A stretch of 64,000 nt of DNA from Capra hircus (GCF_001704415.2 NC_030819.1:32916575-32980574), one strand, 5' to 3'. Shown: positions 44,054 through 55,058, counted from the first letter of the stretch. Made by a program: numbers and translations. Notes: generated by a model not told the origin, from the letters alone.

Positions 44054-44070
44054 AAATTTGTGCTGTTTTA

Positions 44071-44744
44071 AACCACTGAATTTGTAGCAGTTTGTTATGG
44101 CAGCAATAGAAAATGAGAGACAGTCCTAGATCTGCCCTTATATCACCTATAGTCGTTGAAGTCTTTATGCCACAATGCCTTCAACTCTAAGTGGAGATTA
44201 ACATAGACTTCTTCAGGAATAAATATATCCCTTTGTTAGTTCTGATGATTTTTATTAATTATTTGCTAGTTTTTATATTTAAAACTGCCATTAATAGTAA
44301 TATCAGTAGTTACAGTCTTTTGTTTAAACTCAGCCACTACTTGAATTCCACTACTTGGCTTTTTTTTGTTGTCATTCCAACAGGCAATTGAACAAATGTT
44401 TACTGAGGGTCTGCCCTTGCAAGGCATTTTCGTTAGTTATAGATGAAAGTTTACCTGTACTTTAGGATTTTTAAAAATAGTTTTTCAGATCCCAAATAGG
44501 CAAAACTTAAGCCATTTTCTTGAATTTTTCCAAGTTTTGCTGACTTGACTAGGCGTGTTGAGGTCTGTTGCATGTTTATTGGTTCATTTCAAATCTTTAT
44601 TTAAAATGTACATATGCATGATGAATAATATTAACTTATTTTATAACATTGATAAGTTCCAAAAAATAATAAACATGCAGCAAGATTTTGAAGTAAGCTT
44701 AAAAAAATTTATCATGACCACTATTGAATATTGGTATTATGTTT
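44071..44744. other. Non-genic stretch
   Basis: AT-rich, with no frame or element I can support. Confidence 0.5.
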
Positions 44745-44745
44745 G

Positions 44746-44957
44746 CGCTAAATTGCCTCAGTCATGTCTGATTCTGTGCAACCCAATGGACTGTAGCCAG
44801 CCAGGCTCCTCTGTCCATGGGATTCTCCAGGCAAGAATACTGGAGAGGGTGGCCATTTCCTCCTCCAGAGGATCTTCCTGACCCAGGGATCAAACCCATG
44901 TCTCTCACATCTCCTGCTTTGGCAAGTGGGTTCTTTACCACTAGCACCACCTGGGAA
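44746..44957 (-). mobile_element. Bov-tA SINE
   Basis: GCTAAATTGCCTCAGTCATG tail side, GCCAGGCTCCTCTGTCCATG, GGATCTTCCTGACCCAGGGA, head CTAGCACCACCTGGGAAC. Confidence 0.92.
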
Positions 44958-45135
44958 CAAATGATGTATTAAAATAAGGGTAAGTAGATGAGGCCATAGA
45001 TAGGGACAGGGTTGGTTTCATGTTGATTGTTGGATGATGGGTGTATTAGAGCTTATTATAATATTTTATCTGATTATATATCAATGTGAAATTCTTCACA
45101 ATATGAAATTTAAAAAATAGTGCACATTAGAAAAG

Positions 45136-45338
45136 GCTCCCAGATGACTCAGTGGTAAAGGGCTTGCCTGCCAGTGGAGGAGACATGGGTTCAGTCCCTG
45201 GTCAGGAAGATAGTCTGGAGGAGGAAATGGAAGCACACTCCAGTATTCTTGCCTGGTAAATCTCATGGACAGAGGAGACTGGTGGGCTACAGTCCATGGA
45301 GTCGCAGAGAGTTGGACATGACTGAGCACACACACAAA
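45136..45338 (+). mobile_element. Bov-tA SINE with target-site duplication
   Basis: GGCTCCCAGATGACTCAGTG head, GGAGGAGGAAATGGAAGCAC, CCAGTATTCTTGCCTGGTAA and ACTGAGCACACACACAAA end. Flanks TGCACATTAGAAAAGG (45121-45136) and TGCACGTTAAAAAGG (45339-45353) are an imperfect duplication. Confidence 0.9.
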
Positions 45339-45354
45339 TGCACGTTAAAAAGGG

Positions 45355-47040
45355 TGGCCAGATTTTTTTTACTTAATGCCGATTCAAAGGAAAGTTAGAA
45401 ACTACTTTCTTTTTATGAGTTGATTCTTAATGTCATCTTCTTCTTTTCATTTTCCCTATTTCAGACATCCTAGTTCAGACCATCTTCATGTGGTCTCTGG
45501 TTTCTTGAAATCAACTCCTACCTAACTCCTCATACTTGGACATCTCCCCAAATCCATCCCTCTTACCATTGTCATGATATTCTTTATGCTATTCTAACAT
45601 CCATAAACTAGTCAAGGTCATTGTGAATGTAAATTCCTCTGTCATTTTTTTTTAAAGAGTTTCTTATCCTTTGGCTCAAACTCTCTTTTTCATTTCTCTC
45701 TAATCCACTAGATTCTAGAAAGTCCAGTCTTTCAATTTTTCTGAAGATGTCATGTTGCTTCTTGTCATACATAAACAATCCTACTCTTCTTCCTGTGGTC
45801 CGATTCTGCCAGTCTTTTAAGATTGATTCATTTCCCTAAGTAACCATTTTGTTTTTGGATGCTCAAATAAATGGATTATAAAAGACACATGTAAACCTTT
45901 CATAACTTTAAAAATACATAGGTCACTTAAAATATATTTGATCTTAAAAATACACATGTAATTATACATATTTTCCCCCTTAATAAGTTCATGGTGTTTA
46001 CTTAATTGCATCAACTTGTTAGCGTCAATTACAGAGGCCCTGGTCATTTTGAATATTCGAAATGAAAGTACCTAATAGAATTTTTGCTTCCTCTAATCTA
46101 GGTTTTAGCATTAGATCATTAAATCTAAATGAAACTTGCTATTCTATCATTTTTAGGTGTTAACTTAGAGGTAACGTTTTACCTTTCGCCAGGTTCAAAG
46201 TCTCTCTAAAGGTAAACAACCAAATGGCAAAGACAATGAAAAATATAAGATGGATGACCTTTGTTTTTCTTACAGTTTGGAATCCAGCACCTTTCTGAGA
46301 TTATTTTTCCTGCTGTGGACTAAGGCTGCCTAGAGAGTGGTGAGCAGGCAGGCTCCCTAAGCATTTCCTCTGGGGCCATTGTCCCCTGTACAATGATCTC
46401 CATAAAGCCCTGCTTGGGTTAACCTCAAAGGAATACTGTTTGCCTGAGGCCAAGACCTCTACAGCACATCCATGAGAGTCAGCAGTGTAGCAGGCTACAT
46501 TATCAATCTACAGAGCCATACAAGGGCCTCTTGATGGGTTAAAAAACATCTTAAGTCCAAGGCATCATGAGATCAGGGGTAAAAATGGATTTTAACTTTA
46601 AAATGCAAGCACATTATCTAATATAGGGTCTCTGTTCTCAATTAAAAAAATTTTTTTTGCTTTGTCCAGAATATTTCTACTCAAAAAACACTAAATATTA
46701 TAGTACCTCAATTTCTATCCGATTACATTAGCTTTTTACAGATGGACCTTACCACTTTTTTTGCTTTTCTTGAGGTTTTAGCTACTCAAAAAGACTAAGA
46801 TCTAGCCAAATGTGTGGACAGCCTTGGCAGTGATGTGTGAGTTGTCCACTCTGAAAGCCTCTGTGTAGTCCTGGGGTGACTTCAACATGCAATTTAATGA
46901 CCTCTCCCTTCTTAGCCCCCTTTCTGTTGGTAAACTCTTCCTTTAGCATCCTTGACACTAACCTCCTTGTTCTCCCACCTCTTCAACTTCAGAATCCTTT
47001 TTCAGCCCACTTATTCATGTTGACTTTTAAAAACTATAGT
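45355..47040. other. Non-genic stretch of about 1.7 kb
   Basis: No supported gene or named repeat. 46260-46560 is less AT-rich, and a TTTTTCTTACAG string at 46265-46276 could act as a splice acceptor, but no open frame of useful length follows. Confidence 0.45.
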
Positions 47041-47417
47041 CTTTTTTTAAAAAAATTGGAACATAATTGATTTACAATGTTATGTTAGTTTCTGTGATAT
47101 AACAAAGCACATCAGCCATATGTATACACATACCCCTCTCTGTTGAACCTCCCTCCCACCCACTCACCCCATCCCACCCTTCTAGGTCATCACAGAGCAC
47201 CAAGCCGAGATCCCTGTACTATACAGCAGCTTCCCTTTAGCTAGCTAGTTTACGCATGCTCGTGTATTTATGTCAAGCCTAGTCTCCCGGTTCATCCCAC
47301 CCCCACCTCCCCCACCCTGTGTCCACGTGCCCTTTCTTCTATGTCTGTGTCTCTATCCCTGCCCTGCAAATAAGTCCATCTGTACCATTTTTCTGGATTC
47401 CACATACATACGTTAGT
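47041..47417 (-). mobile_element. Old L1 3' UTR
   Basis: Reverse-complement L1 3' end: TTGGAACATAATTGATTTAC, AGCACATCAGCCATATGTAT, GAACCTCCCTCCCACCCACT, TTCTATGTCTGTGTCTCTAT, GCCCTGCAAATAAGTCCATC. A C-rich tract at 47296-47317 is G-rich on the L1 sense strand. Confidence 0.85.
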
Positions 47418-47594
47418 CTTGACACATGCACAACAAACTCTCCCCCTATTCACTTAAAATTACTTTTCTGTACTTTCAGCCACCAACACTTCATTTTCAC
47501 CCAAACAACAGCTTTTTCCTAGTTTCATTCCCTGCAGTGTTCTGTCTAGTCACCTCTGAGATACTCTCTCAGCATCAAAAAACCTCTTTCTGGT

Positions 47595-47715
47595 AAGGAT
47601 GTGCAGCTTCAAAAATTCTCCTCGTTTACTGCTGGTGAAAATGCAAAATGGTACGGCCTCTTCTAAGACAGTTTGGCATGAAAATCAGTAGATCAAATAT
47701 TGTCAAACTTACCTT
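47595..47715 (+). mobile_element. Possible L1M fragment
   Basis: GGATGTGCAGCTTC, TTTACTGCTGGTGAAAATGC, AAAATGGTACGGCCTCTTCT and AAGACAGTTTGGCATG recall the L1 ORF2 C-terminal region. Short and diverged. Confidence 0.5.
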
Positions 47716-47720
47716 CTATA

Positions 47721-47967
47721 GTGAAAGTGTTAGTCACTAACACTGTTCAACTGTTTGCGACCCTATGGACTATAGCCCACCAGGCTTCTCTGGACATGGA
47801 ATTCTCCAGGCAGGAACACTGGAGTGGGGTGCCATTTCCTTCTCCAATGCAGGAAAGTGAAAAGTGAGAGTGAAGTCACTCAGTCGTGTCCTACTCTTCG
47901 CGATCCCATGGACTGCAGCCTACCAGGCTCCTCCGTCCGTGGGATTTTCCAGGCAAGAGTACTGGAG
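47721..47967 (-). mobile_element. Bov-A2-like SINE dimer
   Basis: Two Bov-A units in reverse: TTCAACTGTTTGCGACCCTA, CCCACCAGGCTTCTCTGGAC, GCCATTTCCTTCTCCAATGC, linker GGAAAGTGAAAAGTGAGAGT, then a second unit GTCGTGTCCTACTCTTCGCG to CAAGAGTACTGGAGAC. The outer tail differs from the usual AGC type. Confidence 0.85.
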
Positions 47968-48772
47968 ACTTCTTCTTCTAGTATGTCCTTAGTCTTTCCC
48001 TCTCTCAACCAGTTCCCCTCTTGGCATAAATATGCTTAACTATTTTCCCATCTTAAAAGAATTTCTCTTTGACCCCTATCACTCTTCCATTGATTGGCAA
48101 GCTATAAACATCACTTGTTTGTACTGGTCAGGACATTCAAAATGTAAGTGAAAAAAAAAAAAAACCCTAAAATTGAACTGGCTTAGACAAAAACTGGGGT
48201 TTATGTACTCCCACAACACAAGGAAGTGGTGACCCACCAAAGAATGAGAAGGGGAGAGATTCAGCCAAGACTCAGACAGAATCAGAGACTCAGTTGCCGT
48301 CTGGACTCTCTATCTTGGCTCTATATCTCTGCATTTGGCTTCATTTCCTCTTAATACAGTTTTACTTTCTTCACCTATTAGGGCGTCAGGTCTCTTAATT
48401 TTATCAAATACAGCTTCTATCATCAGGGAGGGTCTAACCTTTGTCGTCCGAATCTCACATTAAAATCCCTAGAAAAGGCACCAGTTGACTTAGTTGGGTA
48501 CCAGGACTCAACATGGACAAATCACCATGGCAAAGGTAATGTCCAAGCAGTCAAGAGCCTGCCTCTAGGTCAATCCCCTGAGGTCACGGAAGAGGTCATA
48601 TGCTATTGCGGCAGTCCTATGGTAGCCACACTTAGGGTGGCAATTCCAAAAAGGATGAGAGAAGTGCCAGCAGAGAGAATCACAGAAATCCACCAGAAGA
48701 ACTTGCCCTGAGGTATGACCTTCCTTCCCACTCAACTGAAATTCTTCTGATGAGACATTATATCTGTGTACT
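47968..48772. other. Non-genic, perhaps an unassigned old repeat
   Basis: 48140-48660 (AAATTGAACTGGCTTAGACA, GGTTTATGTACTCCCACAAC, TCTGCATTTGGCTTCATTTC) has the feel of a diverged placental interspersed repeat that I cannot name. A run of 13 A at 48151-48163. Confidence 0.4.
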
Positions 48773-48991
48773 CTTGTTTAGTCAATCAGTCATGTCGGAC
48801 TCTTTTGCCACCCCATTTACTATAGCCCGCCAGGCTCCTCTGTTGATGGGATTTCCCAGGCAAGAATAGTGGAGTGGGTTGCCATTTCCTTCCCCAGGGG
48901 ATCTTCCTGATCCAGGGATCAAACCCACATCTCTTGGACCTCCTGCATTGGCAGGTGGATTCTTTACCGTTGAGCCACCTGGGAAAGCCCA
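48773..48991 (-). mobile_element. Bov-tA SINE
   Basis: GTCAATCAGTCATGTCGGAC tail side, CCCGCCAGGCTCCTCTGTTG, GGGATCTTCCTGATCCAGGG, head TTGAGCCACCTGGGAAAGCC. Confidence 0.93.
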
Positions 48992-49027
48992 TACGTGTAT
49001 ATTAGCTATATATATGGGAAGCCTGTA

Positions 49028-49031
<4 letters not shown>

Positions 49032-49059
<28 letters not shown>
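49032..49059. repeat. (TA)n microsatellite
   Basis: Fourteen uninterrupted TA units between two Bov-tA copies. More TA-rich text at about 49281-49292. Confidence 0.93.
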
Positions 49060-49061
<2 letters not shown>

Positions 49062-49063
<2 letters not shown>

Positions 49064-49280
49064 GTTAAGTGTTAGTCACTCAGTCGTGCCTGACTCTTTG
49101 TGACCCCGTGGACTGCAGCCCACCAGGCTCCTCCGTCCTCAGTCCGTGTGATTTTCCAGACAAGGCTACTGGAGTGGGTTGCCATTTCCTTCTCCAGGGA
49201 ATCTTCCCAACCCAGGGATCAGAACCCGGGTTTCCTGCACTGCAGGCAGATTCTTTACTGACTGAGCTACAAGGGAAGCC
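49062..49280 (-). mobile_element. Bov-tA SINE
   Basis: GTGTTAGTCACTCAGTCGTG tail side, CCCACCAGGCTCCTCCGTCC, GGAATCTTCCCAACCCAGGG, head ACTGAGCTACAAGGGAAGCC. A short direct repeat (TCCTCAGTCCGT) enlarges its middle at 49135-49146. Confidence 0.93.
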
Positions 49281-49295
49281 ATATATATATATCTC

Positions 49296-49515
49296 ATTGT
49301 GTGCTTAATTGCTCAGTCATGTCTGACTCTTTGCTACCCTTTGGACCGTAGCCTACCAGACTCCTCTGTCCGTGGGATTCTCCAGACAAGAATACTGGAG
49401 TGGGGTGCCATTTCCTTTTCCAGGGGATCTTCCCAACAAAGGGCTCAAACCTATGTCTCCTAGATCTCCTGCATTGCAGGCAGATTCTTTACTCACTGAC
49501 TCATCAGGGAAGCCC
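49296..49515 (-). mobile_element. Bov-tA SINE
   Basis: TGTGTGCTTAATTGCTCAGT tail side, CTACCAGACTCCTCTGTCCG, GGGATCTTCCCAACAAAGGG, head ACTGACTCATCAGGGAAGCC. Third minus-strand Bov-tA in a row. Confidence 0.93.
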
Positions 49516-49630
49516 CATATACATCTATATATCTATATCTGCATCTATTAAGACACCTTTTAATATATTTGTATATAAGCCCATATCTATATGTGTGGGA
49601 ATCATACCTGTATATTACATATCTAACTGC

Positions 49631-49838
49631 AGTCTTCCCAGGTAGTGCAGTGGTAAAGAATCCACCTACCAGTGCAGGAAATGCTGTCTGAGTCTGGAAG
49701 ATCCCCTGGAGAAGGAAACAGCCACCCGTTCCAAGAATCTTGCCTGCAGAATCCCATGAACAGAGGACCCTGGTGGGCTACTGTCCATGGGGTCACAAAG
49801 AGTTGAACATGACTAAGAGACTGAGCATGCACACATAT
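49631..49838 (+). mobile_element. Bov-tA SINE
   Basis: AGTCTTCCCAGGTAGTGCAG head, GATCCCCTGGAGAAGGAAAC, GAATCTTGCCTGCAGAATCC, GGGGTCACAAAGAGTTGAAC and ACTAAGAGACTGAGCATGCA end. It has the opposite orientation to the three copies to its left. ACATATCTAACT and ACATATCCTAACT flank it as a possible duplication. Confidence 0.9.
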
Positions 49839-49854
49839 CCTAACTTATACCTAT

Positions 49855-50264
49855 GTATTACCTCTATATCGTTATTACCTCTATATACTAGTCACAATGG
49901 AAAACTTTTCTTCCCTTAGCATATAACAACTATTATTTACTGTTTATCGCTATTGACAGCTCTTTCCCTCTCCTGAAAGCCACTCCTCCATGGTTTGTGT
50001 CAGGCAGTCTGTTCCCAGGAACCTCATCTTTGGCAGTTCCCCCACTCTGTATGCTCCAGACTTCCTTTCCTCTGCTAGATCCTCTTTGCCCATTAATCCT
50101 TGGGCTATACAAGCTCTCTGGCTTATTGTAATACCTTCATATGATTTGCTCTGGGTAGGTACTTATTTCCCTAGTAGGGTGACTGTTATAGAAATTGGGT
50201 CCAAATCTGTGTACTCAGAGAGTAGTTCCCTATAGTTTTTAACATAATACTGAAATTTCTGAGC
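49855..50264. other. Non-genic stretch
   Basis: No supported gene. The 81-codon plus frame at 49990-50235 has no recognised domain. Confidence 0.5.
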
Positions 50265-50465
50265 TCAGTGCACCTTATGGTCTGGACCCCACTCACTTAC
50301 TCTTTCCCTCTTTCATTCCTGCCTTTTCTCCTGGCACAGGCCACACCTGTTACACCTTTGTCTTCTCTAGGAACAGAACTTCTCTGCTTCTACTTCTTTT
50401 ATTTATTTATATTTTTACAGAGTTTATTCTAACTCCCAACGTTCCTTCAAAATTTAATTCAACAG
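50265..50465 (-). mobile_element. Probable L2 LINE remnant
   Basis: CACCTTATGGTCTGGACCCC, TTCCCTCTTTCATTCCTGCC, TTCTCCTGGCACAGGCCACA follow the order of reverse L2 3' sequence. Confidence 0.5.
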
Positions 50466-50672
50466 GAATGGGTTATTCAACACATAGTTTTCAGGAGCAA
50501 CAGAAAAGACTATTATTTGGGGTTGAAAAATTAAGTTACAACTTTAGCTTTCAGCGATTACTGTGGTCAATCCCTGATGAACCTAGAAAGATTTGTAAAA
50601 ATTTGAAAACAAAGGAAAATGAGAAAATTGAGAGTTTGTCAGTGAAGAATTACATTTCTACACAGATTAAGT

Positions 50673-50934
50673 GTAGAACTAATTTTTAAAACTTAGAAAG
50701 ATAATATGTAAAGATTCAATCAATTAATAGTTTAGAGTTTTGGTTAGTTCAAACAAAAAAATATTTAAAAGGCAAATGACAAATTAGAGAAATATATAAA
50801 ACAGATCTTCTCTTATTATTCACCATATATAAGCAGCTTTTGAAAATTAAAAACACAATGACCTAGGGGGAAAAATTCAAAAGACATAAAAAAACATAGA
50901 TTTTCTAATTTGAAAATGAAAATAAATAGACCAA
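50673..50934 (+). repeat. Left arm of a 262-bp inverted repeat
   Basis: Pairs base for base with 51518-51779 on the opposite strand (the paired positions always sum to 102452), with one difference: G at 50696 faces T at 51756 where C is expected. No indels. The arm belongs to no repeat family I recognise and has no open frame of note. The match ends sharply on both sides. Confidence 0.97.
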
Positions 50935-51517
50935 AATTTAATAGCAGTTACTACTAAGTGGTTAAGATGAGGTGATTTTTTAGTTCTTATTTTATTCTTT
51001 TCTTTACATATTTTTCAGTAATTAAATTATATGTTACTGACAAAAATGTAAACTATGCATAAAATTGTTCTAACAGCAGTATTAAAAATGGTGAAAAATT
51101 GGAAACAACCAATGCTCAAGAAGAGTCAAGAACCAAGCCTTCTCAAAAAGGTATCCATTTCATGCTGAATTGGGTTCTAACTTCTCAGTGTGGCTAAGAA
51201 AATATTTCTACTTGCATTAATTTCATCTCACCACCTATTTAACTGTAGTTTTCTTAGTAATAAAATGTAAAGATGTGACTACATGTCCGGAGTTTGAACA
51301 ACAACAACAACAAAAACACAGTGTCAATATACTTCCAACAAAGATATCTAGTACATGTACACAGGGGCACAACTATTCTAAACTTTCATTTCAATCCATA
51401 ATCCATTAGATAGTCTTGGTAAGCTCCCATATTATAGAGAAAATAGAAGCCAGGTATGAACTGCATCAGATGAACTCATCATCTGTCACCTAGTTGATTA
51501 AGCTCCTTAGAAACCTA
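50935..51517. other. 583-bp spacer of the inverted repeat
   Basis: AT-rich, non-coding. It contains AAAATGGTGAAAAATTGGAA (51086) and a CAA run (51298-51312, ACAACAACAACAACA). The L1-like phrase AATTGGAAACAACCAATGCT at 51097 hints at an old L1 piece, too short to call. Confidence 0.6.
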
Positions 51518-51779
51518 TTGGTCTATTTATTTTCATTTTCAAATTAGAAAATCTATGTTTTTTTATGTCTTTTGAATTTTTCCCCCTAGGTCATTGTGTT
51601 TTTAATTTTCAAAAGCTGCTTATATATGGTGAATAATAAGAGAAGATCTGTTTTATATATTTCTCTAATTTGTCATTTGCCTTTTAAATATTTTTTTGTT
51701 TGAACTAACCAAAACTCTAAACTATTAATTGATTGAATCTTTACATATTATCTTTTTAAGTTTTAAAAATTAGTTCTAC
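51518..51779 (-). repeat. Right arm of a 262-bp inverted repeat
   Basis: Exact reverse complement of 50673-50934 apart from one base. At 51780 the sequence changes at once to a MIR/L2-like tract, so the right end of this arm may mark the duplication breakpoint. One of the two arms must be a copy. Sequence alone does not say which. Confidence 0.97.
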
Positions 51780-51870
51780 CTACCATGTACCAAGCACTGC
51801 TCTGTGCAAAGATCCCCAAGCTCCAGTAGAACATAGACCTCAGGGAGCTATCTCAGTGTCCAAAGGCAAG
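51780..51870 (+). mobile_element. MIR/L2-like terminus fragment
   Basis: TACCATGTACCAAGCACTGC, TCTGTGCAAAGATCCCCAAG and CAGGGAGCTATCTCAGTGTC resemble the start of an L2/MIR terminal module. It directly abuts the right arm of the inverted repeat. Confidence 0.45.
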
Positions 51871-53904
51871 TTAAGTTTTATCGTTAGGGCAGAAACTTGT
51901 AACCAAATTTCTTTTAACTCTCCAAACCCAAGTATGTTATTCCCACAACACCATTGACTCTAACTTTAAAAATTCTATGAACCTAAAAGAAAGCTAGTTT
52001 AATCAAAGGCAAATCTCTCTTCTGCTTTTCTCAAAGATTTTTGTAACACATTAGAGACTTTTAGGAGAACTGAATTAGTTGAGCCCTGAAAGTAATATTG
52101 AATGTGCCTTGCAATATATCACTAAGTAGTCTAGCTAAGATTTAGATAGTTTTAGGACAAAAGCGGTTAAATATTCTCTTACCACCAGTACTCATTCCTA
52201 ATTGCTATTAAGAAAGTTAGAAGTTCATAAAATGCCTTTGGCGATATGTTCAGAAAATGTTACAGAGCTGAAAATGAAGTTAATTGACCTTAAAATTTTT
52301 GAGGTGGTCCTTCAATAGGAAATAAAATCATTGAATTAAATCCATCCCTATTCTTAATGAATGTGAAGACAGTATAAATTCTATGACGTTATGATCAGTG
52401 TTATTATTACTATACATGTGGTTGCTACATCAAAAACCTCAAATCCCCAGTTTAAATACACGTTTTACATACATTAAACCCTCAGAGTTGTAGGTAAGAA
52501 ACATTAAAACTTTAATAAAACACTTTTTTTTTAATTCAGAAAAGCTTATTTAGTTATGTTAAGGCTTTTAAAGAATAGTCTTGGATTGTATTCTCCGTTC
52601 TGTAACCACATAGGACTCGTTTGGAAACATGCTCAAGTTAAATGCTTGCTTTAAAGAACCTTTTCTCACCCTTGCAAGTGTGGAAATAAATCATGTGTAT
52701 AAACTTGAAACTGCAGGGTGTGATTTTTATGGAAACAACAATGGCAGTTCAACAATGGAGCAGAGGGTGGGGGTGCTGATGGTTATAAATACATCACCAA
52801 TAACGTCAGTGTATTTCCCTTGTCTTCCCCACAACGATCCCTGGGGAAATAAAAACTCTGCTACATGCTAACTTGAATTCCTGTCATTGTACTCTACACA
52901 TCAGTCTCTATAGTCTCAGGCTTAGGGCCTGTGGCTGAGGTTATCATCCTGTGTGTCACACACAGCCACTGACATGGAAATGAAATCAGTGGAGAAAGGA
53001 TTGTTCTTTTTTCTTATATAGGAGAGGCAAATGACTCATGAGCTCAGCAATAAATCACAGTGAACCAAGACAACTGAACAGTAAGGCAAATCTTAGCTGG
53101 AAAAACTAGAGGTTTCCAGAGGAAACGATATTAAATATAAATCCTTTCCTATGTGTTGATAACTATATTTGCTTCAAGTTCCTAAACCGCTGAAAGTGAT
53201 GACACAACCAGCTTTACACCATGCCAAGTGGATCATTTCCTTCCTTCTCCCCTCTGCACCGCACCCTCCCCCTGCCTACCATTTAAGAAAAAAAAAAAAA
53301 AAAAAGCTGAATACAGCAAACTCTTCCCGGGAGGATAGCCTGGAACTTTAGTCTGGCTTATCCTGGGAGCTTTCTGCCCTTTCCTTTAGATAACACCTGT
53401 TCTAGAGAGAAGCAGACGTGCAGTTTCTCTGCAGGGTTTCTGAATTTGGTTTCTCTGACATTTCTACATGTCTATGATAGTTCACATACTTGTGGCTTTG
53501 GAGAGAGTCTTATTTTGTAATTATTAGTGCTTCAGACCTGAGTCAGGATGTGTGGCACCATAAATCTCAGGAGATGACTAATGATGCCAAGGCCTGGTAT
53601 AGCATGACCGTCTTGCTCTGATAGTTCCAACAGCTGTGTCATATCTGAGTCTGTTTCTGATGCCTGCTTTGTCTCTTCAGATTGTGTCTCTTGGCTTTTG
53701 GCATGCCTTGTAGTAGCTAGCTGAATGCTGGACATCATGTACCAGATAATAGGAACTGAGTGAATAAAGGCCTTTTATGTGAGGCTTTCTATTAATCTGC
53801 TTAGAAGTTAGGCTGTATTTAGTATTGCTGTAGCTGTGGGATTCACAGACTTCAGATTCCTATGGTATCCTTGATTTTAGTTCCCACTTCTTGAGAAAAC
53901 GATA
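51871..53904. other. Non-genic stretch of about 2 kb
   Basis: No supported gene or named repeat. It includes an 18-base A run (53288-53305). Frames at 52629-52871 (plus, 80 codons) and 53169-53351 show no domain. Confidence 0.5.
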
Positions 53905-54887
53905 CGCAGGTCAGTAAGCAACAGTTAGAACTGGACATGGAACACCAGACTGGTTCCAAATAAGAAAAGGAGTACATCAAGGCTGTATATTGTCACCCTG
54001 CTTATTTAACTTATATGCAGAGTACGTCATGAGAAACGCTGGGCTGGAAGAAGCACAAGCTAGAATCAAGATTGCCAGGAGAAATATCAATCACCTCAGA
54101 TATTCAGATGACACCACCCTTATGGCAGAAAGTGAAGAGGAACTAAAGAGCCTCTTGATGAAAGTGAAAGAGGAGAGTGAAAAAGTTGGCTTAAAGCTCA
54201 ACATTCAGAAAACGAAGATCATGGCATCTGGTCCCATCACTTCATGGGAAATAGATGGGGAAAAGTGGAAACGGTGAGAGGTTTTATTTTGGGGGGCTCC
54301 AAAATCACTGCAGATGGTGACTGCAGCCATGAAATTAAAAGATGCTTACTCCTTGGAAGGAAAGTTATGTCCAACCTAGATAGCATATTCAAAAGCAGAG
54401 ACATTACTTTGCCAACAAAGGTCCATCTAGTCAAGGCTATGGTTTTTCCTGTGGTCATGTATGGATGTGAGAGTTGGACTGTGAAGAAAGCTGACTGCCG
54501 AAGAATTGATGCTTTTGAAATCTGGTGTGGGAAAAGACTCTTGAGAGTCCCTTGGACTGCAAGGAGATCCAACCAGTCCATTCTAAAGGAGATCAGTCCT
54601 GGGTGTTCATTGGAAGGACTGATGCTGAAGCTGAAACGCCAATACTTTGACCACCTCATGTGAAGAGTTGACTTACTGAGAAAGACCCTGATGCTGGGAG
54701 GGATTGGGGGCATGAGGAGAAGGGGACAACAGAGGATGAGATGGCTGGATGGCATCACTGACTCGATGCACATGAGTTTGGGTGAACTCTGGGAGTTGCT
54801 GATGGACAGGGAGGCCTGGCGTGCTGCGATTCATGGGGTCGCAAAGAGTTAGACACGACTGAGCAACTGAACTGAACTGAACTGAAC
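53905..54887 (+). mobile_element. BovB LINE 3' third
   Basis: Starts TACGCAGGTCAGTAAGCAAC and ends with a CTGAACTGAACTGAAC tail. Plus frames 53990-54277 and 54244-54663 cover the RT palm to C-terminus, with one frameshift near 54260 (GGGGAAAAGTGG, where others read GGGGAAACAGTGG). The YSDD catalytic box and the EAQ...NHL signature match the copy at 39305-40838. Confidence 0.94.
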
Positions 54888-55058
54888 AGATTGGTGTTCC
54901 CAAAGTGCTCTTCAAAGAGTCTGAGCTTTGCATCTTTCAACTCTCACCCACTGTTGTCATATGGAGCCCTGTATATATGGCGTCTCTTCCTGCTTCCCTG
55001 GAAGAGTTATAGTTATTCGCTATAACTCTTTGGATTTGCCTTTCTCTGCAGATTTTGG

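Noticed and set aside
46265..46560. Possible exon after a TTTTTCTTACAG acceptor-like string
   Set aside because: No open frame of useful length follows and no matching donor or partner exon was found.
48773..49515. Regularly spaced similar units that resemble an array
   Set aside because: They are three diverged Bov-tA SINEs of about 220 bases with TA-rich gaps. There are no short identical repeats with unique spacers, so it is not a CRISPR array.
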